From positions 1 to 33,584 of the forward strand of contig JACQVG010000210.1 of assembly GCA_016209905.1 (NCBI GenBank): a stretch of DNA of 33,584 nucleotides. The letters are read 5' to 3'. Positions 15,767 through 24,075 of this stretch are shown in pieces. The stretch is from Gemmatimonadota bacterium (GTDB lineage: Bacteria; Gemmatimonadota; Gemmatimonadetes; Gemmatimonadales; JACORV01). Each line of letters begins with the position of its first letter. Position 1 is the first letter of the stretch. The notes beneath the pieces were generated by a model. The model worked only from the letters and a program-made list of their open reading frames with translations. It did not search any database and had not been told where the DNA came from. A program made the position numbers and the translations under genes.

Positions 15767-16639
15767 TCACTTCGACACAGCAAGCGGTGTTTCAGTCTGA
15801 CGCGCCTCCGGGCGAGTGGCCGCGAAGCCGACGTTGCGCGGGCCCCGCCCGCCGGCGCTTCCGCTGCCCAGGGGAGGGCGCACGACGCGCCAGTCCGCGT
15901 AGAGAGAACGCAGCGCATCGGTCGAGAGGCTAGGCCGCACGCCGCCGCGGGGCGGCGCGCCCGGCATGACGACGTGCCGGCCCTCCGGCGGGGTGGCCTC
16001 CTTGAGTCGCTCCACGAGCTTCGCGCGCTCGAGCGCCCCGAGCCGGGCGACCGCGCCGGTCTCGATCACGCACGCCACGAACGGGCACTCGGCCGGCGCA
16101 AAGAGCCGGAGGGGAACGACGAAACAGCGGATCCTTGCGCCTAGCGCTTCGGCGATCGCCCGGTTCTCCAGTCCCTCGACCGCCGCGAGGTCCGGGTCGG
16201 CGACCGTCACGTGCGCGCCGCGCGCGGCGAGGAACAGCGCGCACGCACCGTCCGCCGCACCGACGACGAGGACCGGGTCCTGGTCTTCGAGGACCAGGGC
16301 GAGCGCCGCCACCGGATCGTGGGTCGAAAGCCCCCAGTGCCCGGGTTTGGCCTGGGCCGCGCGCAGCGCGAGGTGGCGCTCGCGCCACCTCCGGTACGGC
16401 GGCAGCTTCAGCCGGCGGCGAATGATCGCGTCCACCTGCTCGCTCAGGAGCAGCTCGGTGAGCTGGAACTGCTCGGCGCGGGCCAGCTCATGCACCGCTT
16501 CGTCGCCGATCCCGAGGATCTCTTCGCGCGGCAGCGTGTCCTTGTACTCTTCGATCCGCTGACCGATGAACTCCTCGTACTCCGCGCGCAAGCTGCGGGG
16601 CGACCCGCGTCGCCGGGACCGCGTGGTCGAGCTCAGCAT
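15767..16639 (-). CDS. SAM-dependent methyltransferase-like protein with N-terminal helical domain
   Basis: 290 aa; VLVVGAADGACALFLAARGAHVTVADPDLAAVEGLENRA resembles Rossmann motif I; overlaps the CDF gene's 3' end. Confidence 0.65.
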   Translation of the reverse strand: MLSSTTRSRRRGSPRSLRAEYEEFIGQRIEEYKDTLPREEILGIGDEAVHELARAEQFQLTELLLSEQVDAIIRRRLKLPPYRRWRERHLALRAAQAKPGHWGLSTHDPVAALALVLEDQDPVLVVGAADGACALFLAARGAHVTVADPDLAAVEGLENRAIAEALGARIRCFVVPLRLFAPAECPFVACVIETGAVARLGALERAKLVERLKEATPPEGRHVVMPGAPPRGGVRPSLSTDALRSLYADWRVVRPPLGSGSAGGRGPRNVGFAATRPEARQTETPLAVSK

Positions 16640-17511
16640 GGCTCGATGTGCACCACGACCTCGTCCAGCTTGAGCTCCCGCTTCAGGCGGTCCTCGACGG
16701 CGTCCGCGATCTCGTGCGCCCGCGCCACGGCGAGAACGCCCGGAACCCCGATGGTCAGCTCGGCGAACACGACTCCGGCCGAGGCGCGCGAGCGGATGGC
16801 GTACGCCGCGCGGACGCCGTCCACCCCCTCCGCGGCGTGGCGGATGGCGGCCGGCTCCCGGGCAATCTCGTCCACCAGGATCGGCACGGCCCGGCGCACG
16901 ATCTGGTAGCCGATCCCGACGATCAAGCCGGTGATGACGATCGCCAGCAGCGGGTCGACGTGCCGCGCGCCGAAACGCGCCAGCACGCCGCCGCTGATGA
17001 CTCCAAGCGTGATGAAGACGTCGGCGCGGGTGTGGGCGGAGTCGGCCAGGAGCAGCTCGCTCTCCAGCTGGCGGCCCCGCCGCGCTTCGTACCAGGCGAC
17101 CCAGACGTTCACGGCGAGCGTGAAGGCGAGCAGGCCGAGATCGAGGTTGGTCAGAAGGGGAGGCGGGGCGCCGATCGCCAGCCGCCGTACGGCGTCCTTG
17201 AGCAGCTCGAAGCAAGCGACGGAAAGGAAGACGACGATGCCCAGCGCCCCGAGCACCTCGAACTTGCCGTGGCCGTAAGGGTGCTCATAGTCCGGCGCGC
17301 GGCCTGCCACGCGCATCAGCGCAATGAACAGGACGTTGTTGAGCGCGTCCACCGATGCGTGGATCGCGTCGCCCAAGACCGAGAGGGACCCGGCCTTGAG
17401 GCCGATGACGACTTTGGCCCCCACGACCGCCAGATTGGCGACGAGGAGGCCAAGGAGGACGCGCTGGATCGCGGCAGCGCGATCGCGCCCGACGGCGCGC
17501 GCCTCGGTCAT
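16633..17511 (-). CDS. Cation diffusion facilitator (CDF) family transporter
   Basis: KVVIGLKAGSLSVLGDAIHASVDALNNV…APDYEHPYGHGKFE…LLADSAHTRADVFITLGVI…DPLLAIVI. ATG at 17511 (alternative GTG 17517). Confidence 0.95.
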   Translation of the reverse strand: MTEARAVGRDRAAAIQRVLLGLLVANLAVVGAKVVIGLKAGSLSVLGDAIHASVDALNNVLFIALMRVAGRAPDYEHPYGHGKFEVLGALGIVVFLSVACFELLKDAVRRLAIGAPPPLLTNLDLGLLAFTLAVNVWVAWYEARRGRQLESELLLADSAHTRADVFITLGVISGGVLARFGARHVDPLLAIVITGLIVGIGYQIVRRAVPILVDEIAREPAAIRHAAEGVDGVRAAYAIRSRASAGVVFAELTIGVPGVLAVARAHEIADAVEDRLKRELKLDEVVVHIEPC

Positions 17512-17517
17512 GGCCAC

Positions 17518-17545
17518 AACCTAGGCTGCGGTCTAGGCCTGTCAA
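17518..17545 (-). promoter_or_regulatory. Putative promoter of CDF gene
   Basis: Minus strand TTGACA-N16-TAGGTT, with -10 ending 6 nt before ATG. Confidence 0.55.
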
Positions 17546-17550
17546 CTCCC

Positions 17551-17579
17551 TTGTAAGCGCTGCCGCGCCGCCGTAGCTT
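17551..17579 (+). promoter_or_regulatory. Putative promoter of PHP gene
   Basis: TTGTAA-N17-TAGCTT. Confidence 0.45.
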
Positions 17580-17600
17580 CGCCGACCGGCGGCGACCCTC

Positions 17601-18419
17601 ATGCATCTCGACCTGCATCTCCACACGACGTGCTCCGACGGCTCCGTGACGCCGGAGGCGCTGGTCGTCGCCGCCGAGGGAGCGGGCCTCCACGCCATCG
17701 CCGTCACGGACCACGACACCACCGCCGGCGTGGAGCCGGCGCGCCGCACGGCCGAGGCGCGCGGGCGCCTCACCGTGGTCGCCGGGACCGAACTCACGTG
17801 CTCCCTCGTGGGTCGGGAGGCGCACCTCCTGGCCTACGGCATAGACCCGGCGCATGCCGCGATGGGCGGGTTCGTCGAGCGCGGGGCGGCGCTGCGCCGG
17901 GCGCGGCTCGACGCGATGCTGGGGCGCCTGCGCGCGCTCGGCGTCGTGGTCGGCGCGGACGACGTCGAGCTGGAAGCGGAGTGCGCGGCCGTCGGGCGAC
18001 CGCACCTGGCGCGGGCGCTGGTGCGAACCGGAGCGGTGGAGAGCGTCGAGGAGGCGTTCACTCGCTATCTCGGCGACGGCCGGCCCGCCTACGTGCCGAG
18101 CCGCGGGCCCGACGTCCGGGAGGGCATCGCGGCCATCGCGGCCGCCGGGGGCCTCAGCGTGTGGGCCCATCCCGCGCTGGAGGACGCGCGCGAGTTCGCC
18201 CGACTGCGCGAGCTGGGGCTCGACGGGGTCGAGGCGCTGCGGCCGTCGTTCGATCCGGCCACCTCGATCGCTCTCGAGCGGGCGGCGCGCGAGCACGGCT
18301 TGGTCGTCACCGGCGGCTCCGACTGGCACGGCGGCTCGCGGCCGCCGCTGGGCGCCTGGTTCGTCACCGAGGCGCACGTGGGCGCCTTCCTGCAGCGGCT
18401 CGGGCTGAGGGCGCGCTGA
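17601..18419 (+). CDS. PHP-domain phosphoesterase
   Basis: MHLDLHLHTTCSDGSVTPEALV…AVTDHDTTAG…VAGTELTC…WAHPAL…TGGSDWHGG. Confidence 0.92.
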   Translation: MHLDLHLHTTCSDGSVTPEALVVAAEGAGLHAIAVTDHDTTAGVEPARRTAEARGRLTVVAGTELTCSLVGREAHLLAYGIDPAHAAMGGFVERGAALRRARLDAMLGRLRALGVVVGADDVELEAECAAVGRPHLARALVRTGAVESVEEAFTRYLGDGRPAYVPSRGPDVREGIAAIAAAGGLSVWAHPALEDAREFARLRELGLDGVEALRPSFDPATSIALERAAREHGLVVTGGSDWHGGSRPPLGAWFVTEAHVGAFLQRLGLRAR

Positions 18420-18426
18420 GCGCGCC
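18410..18426. terminator. Hairpin with the PHP stop codon as its loop
   Basis: GGCGCGC-TGA-GCGCGCC, between convergent genes. Confidence 0.4.
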
Positions 18427-18467
18427 GATGCAAAGCGACGCTCGTGCCGCGTCGAACTCCGGACGCG

Positions 18468-19628
18468 TCAGTCCACGGCCCGCAGCAGCGCCGCCTTGAG
18501 GTAGCCGGTCTCGGGGACGGTCACCAGCTCGGGATGGTCGGCGGCCGCGGCGCGGATCTCGAGCAGCTGGAGCCGGCGCCCGCTGTCCGCCGCCGCGTCG
18601 GCGAGCATGGCGAAGAAGTCGCTGCGGTGCACGTGGTGCGAGCAGGTCGCCGTGAAGAGGTGCCCACCGGGGGCCAGTAGCCGCATCGCGCGGAGGTTGA
18701 GCTCCTTGTAGCCGGCGAGGGCCCGCGGCAGGGAGCGCCGGTCCCGCGCGAACGACGGCGGGTCGAGCACGATCACATCGTGGCGCACCGGGCCCGCCGC
18801 TGCCTGGCGGAGCCAGTCGAAGGCGTTGGCCTCGACGCCGCGGACGGACGAGATCCCGTTCAGCGCCGCGTTCTCGTCCAGCGCCCGGAGCGCGTCCGCC
18901 GAGCTCTCGACGGCCACGACCTCTTCCGCCCCGCCGGCCGCGAGGTGCACGGCGAAGCTCCCCTGATGGGCGAACAGGTCGAGGCATCGCCCGCGCCCGA
19001 GGGGCCCGACCAGCGCGCGATTCTCTCGCTGGTCGAGGAACGCGCCCGTCTTCTGACCCGACCACGGCGCGGCGACGAATCGAAGGCCCGCTTCGACGAA
19101 CTCGATGCGTTCGGGCACCGTCCCGAATGCGAGCTCGACCGCGCGCGCGAGCCGCTCGCGGTCGCGCACCGGCGCGTCGTTGCGGAGCAGCAGCCCGCGC
19201 GGGCCGAGCGCGTCGCGGATGGCATCCACCACGTCGCCGCGGACCGCCTCCAGGCCGGACGAAAGGAGCTGCGCGACCGCGTACTCGCCGTAGCGGTCGA
19301 GCATCAGCGACGGCAATCCGTCGCCCTCGGCGTGCACCACGCGATACGCCGTGTCGGTGATCGCCGCGCGGCGGGCGAGCGCCGCCCCCACCATCCCTCG
19401 CCACCACGGTCCGTCCACGGCGACGCCTTCGGGCGCGAGCCAGCGCAAGCGGATCAGGGAGGCCGGCGAGTAGAGCGCCGTGCCGAGTCCCTTGCCGCGC
19501 TCATCCACCATTCGCACCAGCCCCGGCGGACGCCCCGGCTCCTCGTGCACGTCCGAGCCGTATACCCACGGGTGTCCGGCGCGCAGCCGGCCCACCCCCT
19601 TGGGCGCGACGACCAGCGCGGGCAGCAT
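18468..19628 (-). CDS. Class I SAM-dependent rRNA methyltransferase, RlmI-like (PUA + MTase)
   Basis: GVGRLRAGHPWVYGSDV; GLPSLMLDRYGEYAVAQ; FDENxxH-like CLDLFAHQGSFAVHLAAGGA; VIVLDPPSFAR; ATCSHHV. Confidence 0.92.
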   Translation of the reverse strand: MLPALVVAPKGVGRLRAGHPWVYGSDVHEEPGRPPGLVRMVDERGKGLGTALYSPASLIRLRWLAPEGVAVDGPWWRGMVGAALARRAAITDTAYRVVHAEGDGLPSLMLDRYGEYAVAQLLSSGLEAVRGDVVDAIRDALGPRGLLLRNDAPVRDRERLARAVELAFGTVPERIEFVEAGLRFVAAPWSGQKTGAFLDQRENRALVGPLGRGRCLDLFAHQGSFAVHLAAGGAEEVVAVESSADALRALDENAALNGISSVRGVEANAFDWLRQAAAGPVRHDVIVLDPPSFARDRRSLPRALAGYKELNLRAMRLLAPGGHLFTATCSHHVHRSDFFAMLADAAADSGRRLQLLEIRAAAADHPELVTVPETGYLKAALLRAVD

Positions 19629-19644
19629 CCGACTCGTCGCCCGC

Positions 19645-20292
19645 TCAGCGGCCGAGCGCGTCGCGCAGCTCGCGCGCGGCGCGGTACGGGTCCGGCGTCC
19701 CGACCACCGCAGCGATCACGGCGACGCCGGCCGCGCCGGCGGCGACCAGCGCCGGTGCCATCGCGGCGGTGACGCCGCCGATCCCCACCGCCGGCACCGA
19801 CGGAGCAGCCGCGCGGATGCGTGCGAACCCCGTGACGCCGATGGCCTGGCCGGCATCGGCCTTGCTCGATGTCACCCGGATCGGCCCGATGCCGAGGTAG
19901 TGCGCGCCCTGGGACGCCGCGCGCCGCGCCTCGTCTTCGCTCCCGGCGGAGCCGCCCAGGAGGAACCCGGGCGGCGTAAGGAGCCGCGCCTCCGCGATCG
20001 GGAAGTCGTCCTGTCCGAGGTGGCATCCGGCCGCGCCGACGGCCAGCGCCACGTCGAGTCGGTCGTTGACCGTCACGGGCACGCCGCCCGCGGCCTCCAG
20101 CACCCGCCGTGTCATCCGGGCCAGCTCGTCGGCGGACAGCGCCTTGCCGCGGACCTGCAGCATCGTGGCTCCGCCGCGCACCGCCTCACGCGCGAGGCCC
20201 GCCGGGTCGCTTCCCTCCGCGGCCTCGGCGTCGAGGATCACGATCAGGCGCAGCGCCTCGAGCAGTCCGCCCGGAATCCGGACGCCGGTCAT
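19645..20292 (-). CDS. thiE: Thiamine phosphate synthase
   Basis: 215 aa; AVRGGATMLQVRGKALS…VNDRLDVALAVGAAGCHLGQDDFPI…GGSAGSEDEARRAASQGAHYLGIGPI…VGIGGVTA. Confidence 0.92.
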   Translation of the reverse strand: MTGVRIPGGLLEALRLIVILDAEAAEGSDPAGLAREAVRGGATMLQVRGKALSADELARMTRRVLEAAGGVPVTVNDRLDVALAVGAAGCHLGQDDFPIAEARLLTPPGFLLGGSAGSEDEARRAASQGAHYLGIGPIRVTSSKADAGQAIGVTGFARIRAAAPSVPAVGIGGVTAAMAPALVAAGAAGVAVIAAVVGTPDPYRAARELRDALGR

Positions 20293-20337
20293 GGTGCGGA
20301 GGGAGGGAAAGGGGGGCGCGCCGGACCCGCCGCTCGC

Positions 20338-21420
20338 CTACCGCGCGCGCCGGGCGGCGGCGGCGCTGTCGCGCGCCGCGGCCGCAGCGCTGTCGCGCCG
20401 CGCCTCGAACTCGGCGCGCAGCACGCGGGCGACCGCGACCGAGTCGGCGTGCTCGCGCGAAGTGCGGGAGAACATGTGCCGGCCGTCGGGGCGGGCCACG
20501 AAGAAGAAGAGATTGTGCTGCTGCGGGTTCAGGGTCGCTTCCAGGCTGGCGCGCCCCGGATTGCCGATCGGCCCCGGCGGGAGCCCCGGATACCGATAGG
20601 TGTTGTACCGCGATCTCGTCTTGAGATGCCGGAGCAGCACCCGTCTCACTGGCTTGCCGATCGCGTAGATCACCGTCGGGTCCGCCTGCAGCAGCATGCC
20701 GCGGCGAAGGCGGTTGAGGTACACGCCCGCTATGCGCCGCCGCTCCGAAGGCACGCGCGCCTCGGCCTCCACGATACTCGCCAGCGTCACGACCTGGTGG
20801 CGCGTCAGCCCGAGTTCCTCCGCCCGTCGGTCCCAGGCCGTGTCCCAGACGAGCAGGAACTGCCGCGCCATTTGTGTGACGAGCTGCCGAGGAGTCTCGT
20901 CGAACGCGACGCGGTAGGTCTCCGGAAAGAGGTACCCCTCCAGCGGCTCCTTGGCGCCGCGCTGGGCCGGGACCCCGACCAGGGCGCGCAGCGACGTATC
21001 GCGCGCCGCGGCGAGGAACGAGTCGCGCACCGCTCCGCGGATCGAGTCGCGCGCCAGCCTAAGCTGCTCCGCCGCCAGCTCCGCGATCTGCGCCACGGCC
21101 AGCCCCTCGGGCACCATGAACACGAAGTCGGCCGTGCGCCCGCTTCTGAGCGCGGCCACGATGACCGCCCACCGCTCGCGCTCCGCAAAGGAGTAGAGGC
21201 CGGGCCGCACCGCGCGCGCCAGGCCGCGCAGCCTGGCGTACCAGCGGAAAGCAACGGGCGAGGCGACGACGTCGTGCGCCGCCAGGGACTCCGCCACCGC
21301 CGCGAGCGACGCGCCGCGCGGAACGTAAACGTGTGCCGTGGCTGCGTCCGGTGCCGGGACGGCGCAACCGGCGAGCAGGAGGGCGATCGTGCTCGCCCTG
21401 AGCAGGCGTTCGCCTCTCAT
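20338..21420 (-). CDS. mltG: Endolytic transglycosylase MltG, predicted lipoprotein
   Basis: EPLEGYLFPETYRV…LTRHQVVTLASIVEAEARVPSERRRIAGVYLNRLRRGMLLQADPTVIYAIG…YNTYRYPGLPPGPIGNPGRASLEA; lipobox LLAGC. Confidence 0.93.
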   Translation of the reverse strand: MRGERLLRASTIALLLAGCAVPAPDAATAHVYVPRGASLAAVAESLAAHDVVASPVAFRWYARLRGLARAVRPGLYSFAERERWAVIVAALRSGRTADFVFMVPEGLAVAQIAELAAEQLRLARDSIRGAVRDSFLAAARDTSLRALVGVPAQRGAKEPLEGYLFPETYRVAFDETPRQLVTQMARQFLLVWDTAWDRRAEELGLTRHQVVTLASIVEAEARVPSERRRIAGVYLNRLRRGMLLQADPTVIYAIGKPVRRVLLRHLKTRSRYNTYRYPGLPPGPIGNPGRASLEATLNPQQHNLFFFVARPDGRHMFSRTSREHADSVAVARVLRAEFEARRDSAAAAARDSAAAARRAR

Positions 21421-21845
21421 CACCCGCGGGCCCGCTGCGCGTCGAGATAGTGCTGGAGGATGGCGACGGCGGCCATCTGGTCGAGGCGCGCGCGTGAGCG
21501 GCGGTCGGCCACGCCGGCGCGCCGCGCCGCCCTGCGCGCCAGGGCCGTCGAGAGACGCTCGTCCCACATCACCACGCCGAGCCCCGATCGCCGCGCGATC
21601 GCCGCCCCGAACGCCCGTGCCTCGGCGGCCGCCTCGCCCTCTTCCCCGCCCGGGGTGAGCGGCAGCCCCACCACCACCTCCGCCACGTCGTATTGCCGGA
21701 TGAGATCGATCACCGCGGCGACCGGCGCCCGGTGCCGGGCGCGGCGGCTCAGCGTCAGCAGCGGCTGCGCGATCAGGCGGCCGGGGTCCGAGATGGCCAC
21801 GCCGAAGCGCTTGGTGCCCCAATCCACGGCGAGCGCCCGCCCCAT
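21420..21845 (-). CDS. ruvX: Putative pre-16S rRNA nuclease / Holliday junction resolvase RuvX (YqgF)
   Basis: MGRALAVDWGTKRFGVAISDPGRLIAQPL…VVVGLPLTPGGEEG…WDERLSTALARR…DQMAAVAILQHYLD. Confidence 0.93.
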   Translation of the reverse strand: MGRALAVDWGTKRFGVAISDPGRLIAQPLLTLSRRARHRAPVAAVIDLIRQYDVAEVVVGLPLTPGGEEGEAAAEARAFGAAIARRSGLGVVMWDERLSTALARRAARRAGVADRRSRARLDQMAAVAILQHYLDAQRARG

Positions 21846-21868
21846 GCCAGCGCCGGGCACGCTCGGGG

Positions 21869-23119
21869 CTACCCCTGCGCCATCGTCGCGTAGAACTCCT
21901 TGTTGTTCTTGGTGCGCTTGAGCCGCTCGAGCAGGAACTCGATGGCCTCGACGGGCGGCATGTCGGCGAGGAACTTCCGGAGCAGGTACACCCGGTTCAG
22001 CTCGTCGGGCGGCAGCAACAACTCCTCTTTCCGCGTGCCGGTCCGCTGCACGTCGATCGCCGGCCAGATGCGCCGCTCGGAGATCCGCCGGTCGAGCACG
22101 AGCTCGAGATTGCCGGTGCCCTTGAATTCCTCGAAGATCACCTCGTCCATCCGGCTGCCCGTCTCGATCAGCGCCGTGCCGATGATCGTCAGCGACCCGC
22201 CCCCCTCGATGTTGCGTGCCGCCCCGAAGAAGCGCTTGGGCTTGTGCAGGGCGTTTGCGTCCACGCCGCCCGAGAGGATCTTGCCCGAGTGCGGCACCAC
22301 CACGTTGTGCGCCCGTGCGAGCCGCGTGATCGAGTCGAGGAGGATCACCACGTTCTTGCCGTGCTCCACCAGCCGCTTCGCCTTCTCGCTCACCATGTCC
22401 GAGACCTGCACGTGGCGGTCGGCCGGCTCGTCGAAGGTCGAGGAGATCACCTCGGCCTTCACGTTCTCCTCCATGTCCGTCACTTCCTCGGGTCGCTCGT
22501 CGATGAGCAGGACGATGAGCACGATCTCGGGATGGTTCTCGGTGATGGAGTTTGCCAGCTTCTGCAGCAGCATGGTCTTGCCGGCCTTCGGCGGCGAGGA
22601 GATCAGGGCGCGCTGGCCCTTGCCGATGGGGCACAGAATGTCCATCACCCGCATCGACAGATCCCCGTCGCCGCGCTCGAGCCGGATGCGCTCGTCGGGG
22701 TAGCGCGGCCGCAAGTTGTCGAACGCGATCCGGTGCTTGGCCTTGTCCGGCTCGTCGAGGTTGACGCTCTCGACCTTGAGGAGGGCCAGGTACCGCTCCC
22801 CCTCCTTCGGCGGTCGCACCTGGCCCAGGACCGTGTCCCCGGTGCGGAGGTCGAAGCGCTTGATCTGGCTCGGCGAGACGTAGATGTCGTCCGGGCCGTA
22901 GAGGTAGTTCCAATCCTGGCTGCGCAGGAACCCGTACCCCTCGGGCAGGATCTCGAGCACCCCCTCACCGCGCAGCACGGTGTCGGCGTCCAGCAGGTTC
23001 TGCTCGATACGGAAGATCAGGTCCTGCTTCCTGAGCCCCGAGTAGTTCGAGATGTTGAGCTCTTCTGCCATCGCGTTGAGTTCGGCGACGGACTTCCGTT
23101 TCAGTTCGGCGATGTCCAC
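21869..23119 (-). CDS. rho: Transcription termination factor Rho
   Basis: 416 aa; full-length Rho incl. [92 protein letters not shown]. Confidence 0.98.
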   Translation of the reverse strand: MDIAELKRKSVAELNAMAEELNISNYSGLRKQDLIFRIEQNLLDADTVLRGEGVLEILPEGYGFLRSQDWNYLYGPDDIYVSPSQIKRFDLRTGDTVLGQVRPPKEGERYLALLKVESVNLDEPDKAKHRIAFDNLRPRYPDERIRLERGDGDLSMRVMDILCPIGKGQRALISSPPKAGKTMLLQKLANSITENHPEIVLIVLLIDERPEEVTDMEENVKAEVISSTFDEPADRHVQVSDMVSEKAKRLVEHGKNVVILLDSITRLARAHNVVVPHSGKILSGGVDANALHKPKRFFGAARNIEGGGSLTIIGTALIETGSRMDEVIFEEFKGTGNLELVLDRRISERRIWPAIDVQRTGTRKEELLLPPDELNRVYLLRKFLADMPPVEAIEFLLERLKRTKNNKEFYATMAQG

Positions 23120-23391
23120 GGGATGGAAACTCCGATTGCGGAGCGGGAGGGCGGAGGGCGCAGGGCCCTCGGCCTAGTGGTTACTCACGGTGCGGTGGCG
23201 GTCTCCCGGCTTCGGGGCCGGGCTATCAATCAAGGAATGACGATCGGGGTTGGGTCTCCGAGGGGGTCAACTTATGGCGGCCCCGGAAGGAGGTCAAGTG
23301 GTCCCCGCCGCCGGGCTACCGGCCGCTTCGGGGTCCGCTTTAAGCCCGCGCGGCTCTTCGGCCAGGGGCGGGGCAGCCGTAGTTCGTCGTA

Positions 23392-23419
23392 TTGCGCAAA
23401 TCGCGTAACTCATTATTTT
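23392..23419 (+). promoter_or_regulatory. Putative promoter of the 95-aa/HisKA-mini unit
   Basis: TTGCGC-N16-TATTTT. Confidence 0.4.
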
Positions 23420-23449
23420 GCTTCAAACTCGGGGCCTTCGCGCTGGCCG

Positions 23450-23479
23450 CCTCCGGGTTTGGGTACCCCGTTGCGGAGG
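23450..23479 (+). promoter_or_regulatory. Hairpin sequestering the Shine-Dalgarno of the 95-aa ORF
   Basis: cctccg (23450-23455) pairs with cggagg (23474-23479), the SD; internal gggtaccc palindrome. Confidence 0.45.
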
Positions 23480-23485
23480 TTCCGA

Positions 23486-23773
23486 ATGCCGCTCCCACAG
23501 ACCAGGCCTGTTCCACCCGAACCGGCCGAGCCGTTGCTCCACGACCTCCCCCCGATCCGCTTCGAAGGCGGCATGGTTGCCGTCCGCCTGGCGGTGCGTC
23601 GGACCGAGGACAACTTGTGGAGAGCGCGCCTCCACTTCGCCCAAGCCGGCGGCGAATTCGAGCGGATGACGGCGGAGATCTTCTGCGCCACGAGCGAGCA
23701 GGACCTCTGGCAGGCGGTGCGCGATCTGCGCGACCACCACTTGCGCGATCTGTACCGCTCGCTGATCGCCTAG
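23486..23773 (+). CDS. 95-aa hypothetical protein
   Basis: MPLPQTRPVPPEPAEPLLHDLPPIRFEGGMVAVRLAVRRTEDNLWRARLHFAQAGGEFERMTAEIFCATSEQDLWQAVRDLRDHHLRDLYRSLIA; SD gcggagg upstream. Confidence 0.7.
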   Translation: MPLPQTRPVPPEPAEPLLHDLPPIRFEGGMVAVRLAVRRTEDNLWRARLHFAQAGGEFERMTAEIFCATSEQDLWQAVRDLRDHHLRDLYRSLIA

Positions 23774-23781
23774 CGTCTTCC

Positions 23782-23982
23782 GTGGCGGCCGACGAAGCAG
23801 AGGTCATCCGCAAGCTGCGACACGACCTGGCCAACCCGCTCGCCGCCATCCTCGCCGAGACCCAGCTCCTGCTCTTGAACGAAGCGTCGCTCGACCCCGA
23901 GACGGTCCAGGGGTTGCGCGAGATCGAGGCGCTCTCGCGCCGCATGCGGGAGATGCTCGCCGGCCGGGCTGCGCCGGCCTAG
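23782..23982 (+). CDS. 66-aa stand-alone HisKA/DHp-like mini-protein
   Basis: GTG start; VIRKLRHDLANPLAAILAETQLLLLNEASLDPETVQGLREIEALSRRMREML matches H-box helix plus second helix of HisKA; no ATPase domain. Confidence 0.7.
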   Translation: MAADEAEVIRKLRHDLANPLAAILAETQLLLLNEASLDPETVQGLREIEALSRRMREMLAGRAAPA

Positions 23983-24014
23983 CCGAGCCGCTCCCCCCGG
24001 CCGCGCCGGCGGCG

Positions 24015-24044
24015 TTGACGAACCCGACGGGGCGCCGCTAGCAT
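24015..24044 (+). promoter_or_regulatory. Putative promoter of APC permease gene
   Basis: TTGACG-N18-TAGCAT. Confidence 0.45.
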
Positions 24045-24075
24045 TGCCGGACCGCCAACCCCCGGGACCACGACT

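Noticed and set aside
15343-15918. 191-aa minus ORF
   Set aside because: Covers a terminator hairpin and has biased composition; the 52-aa ORF in another frame is more protein-like.
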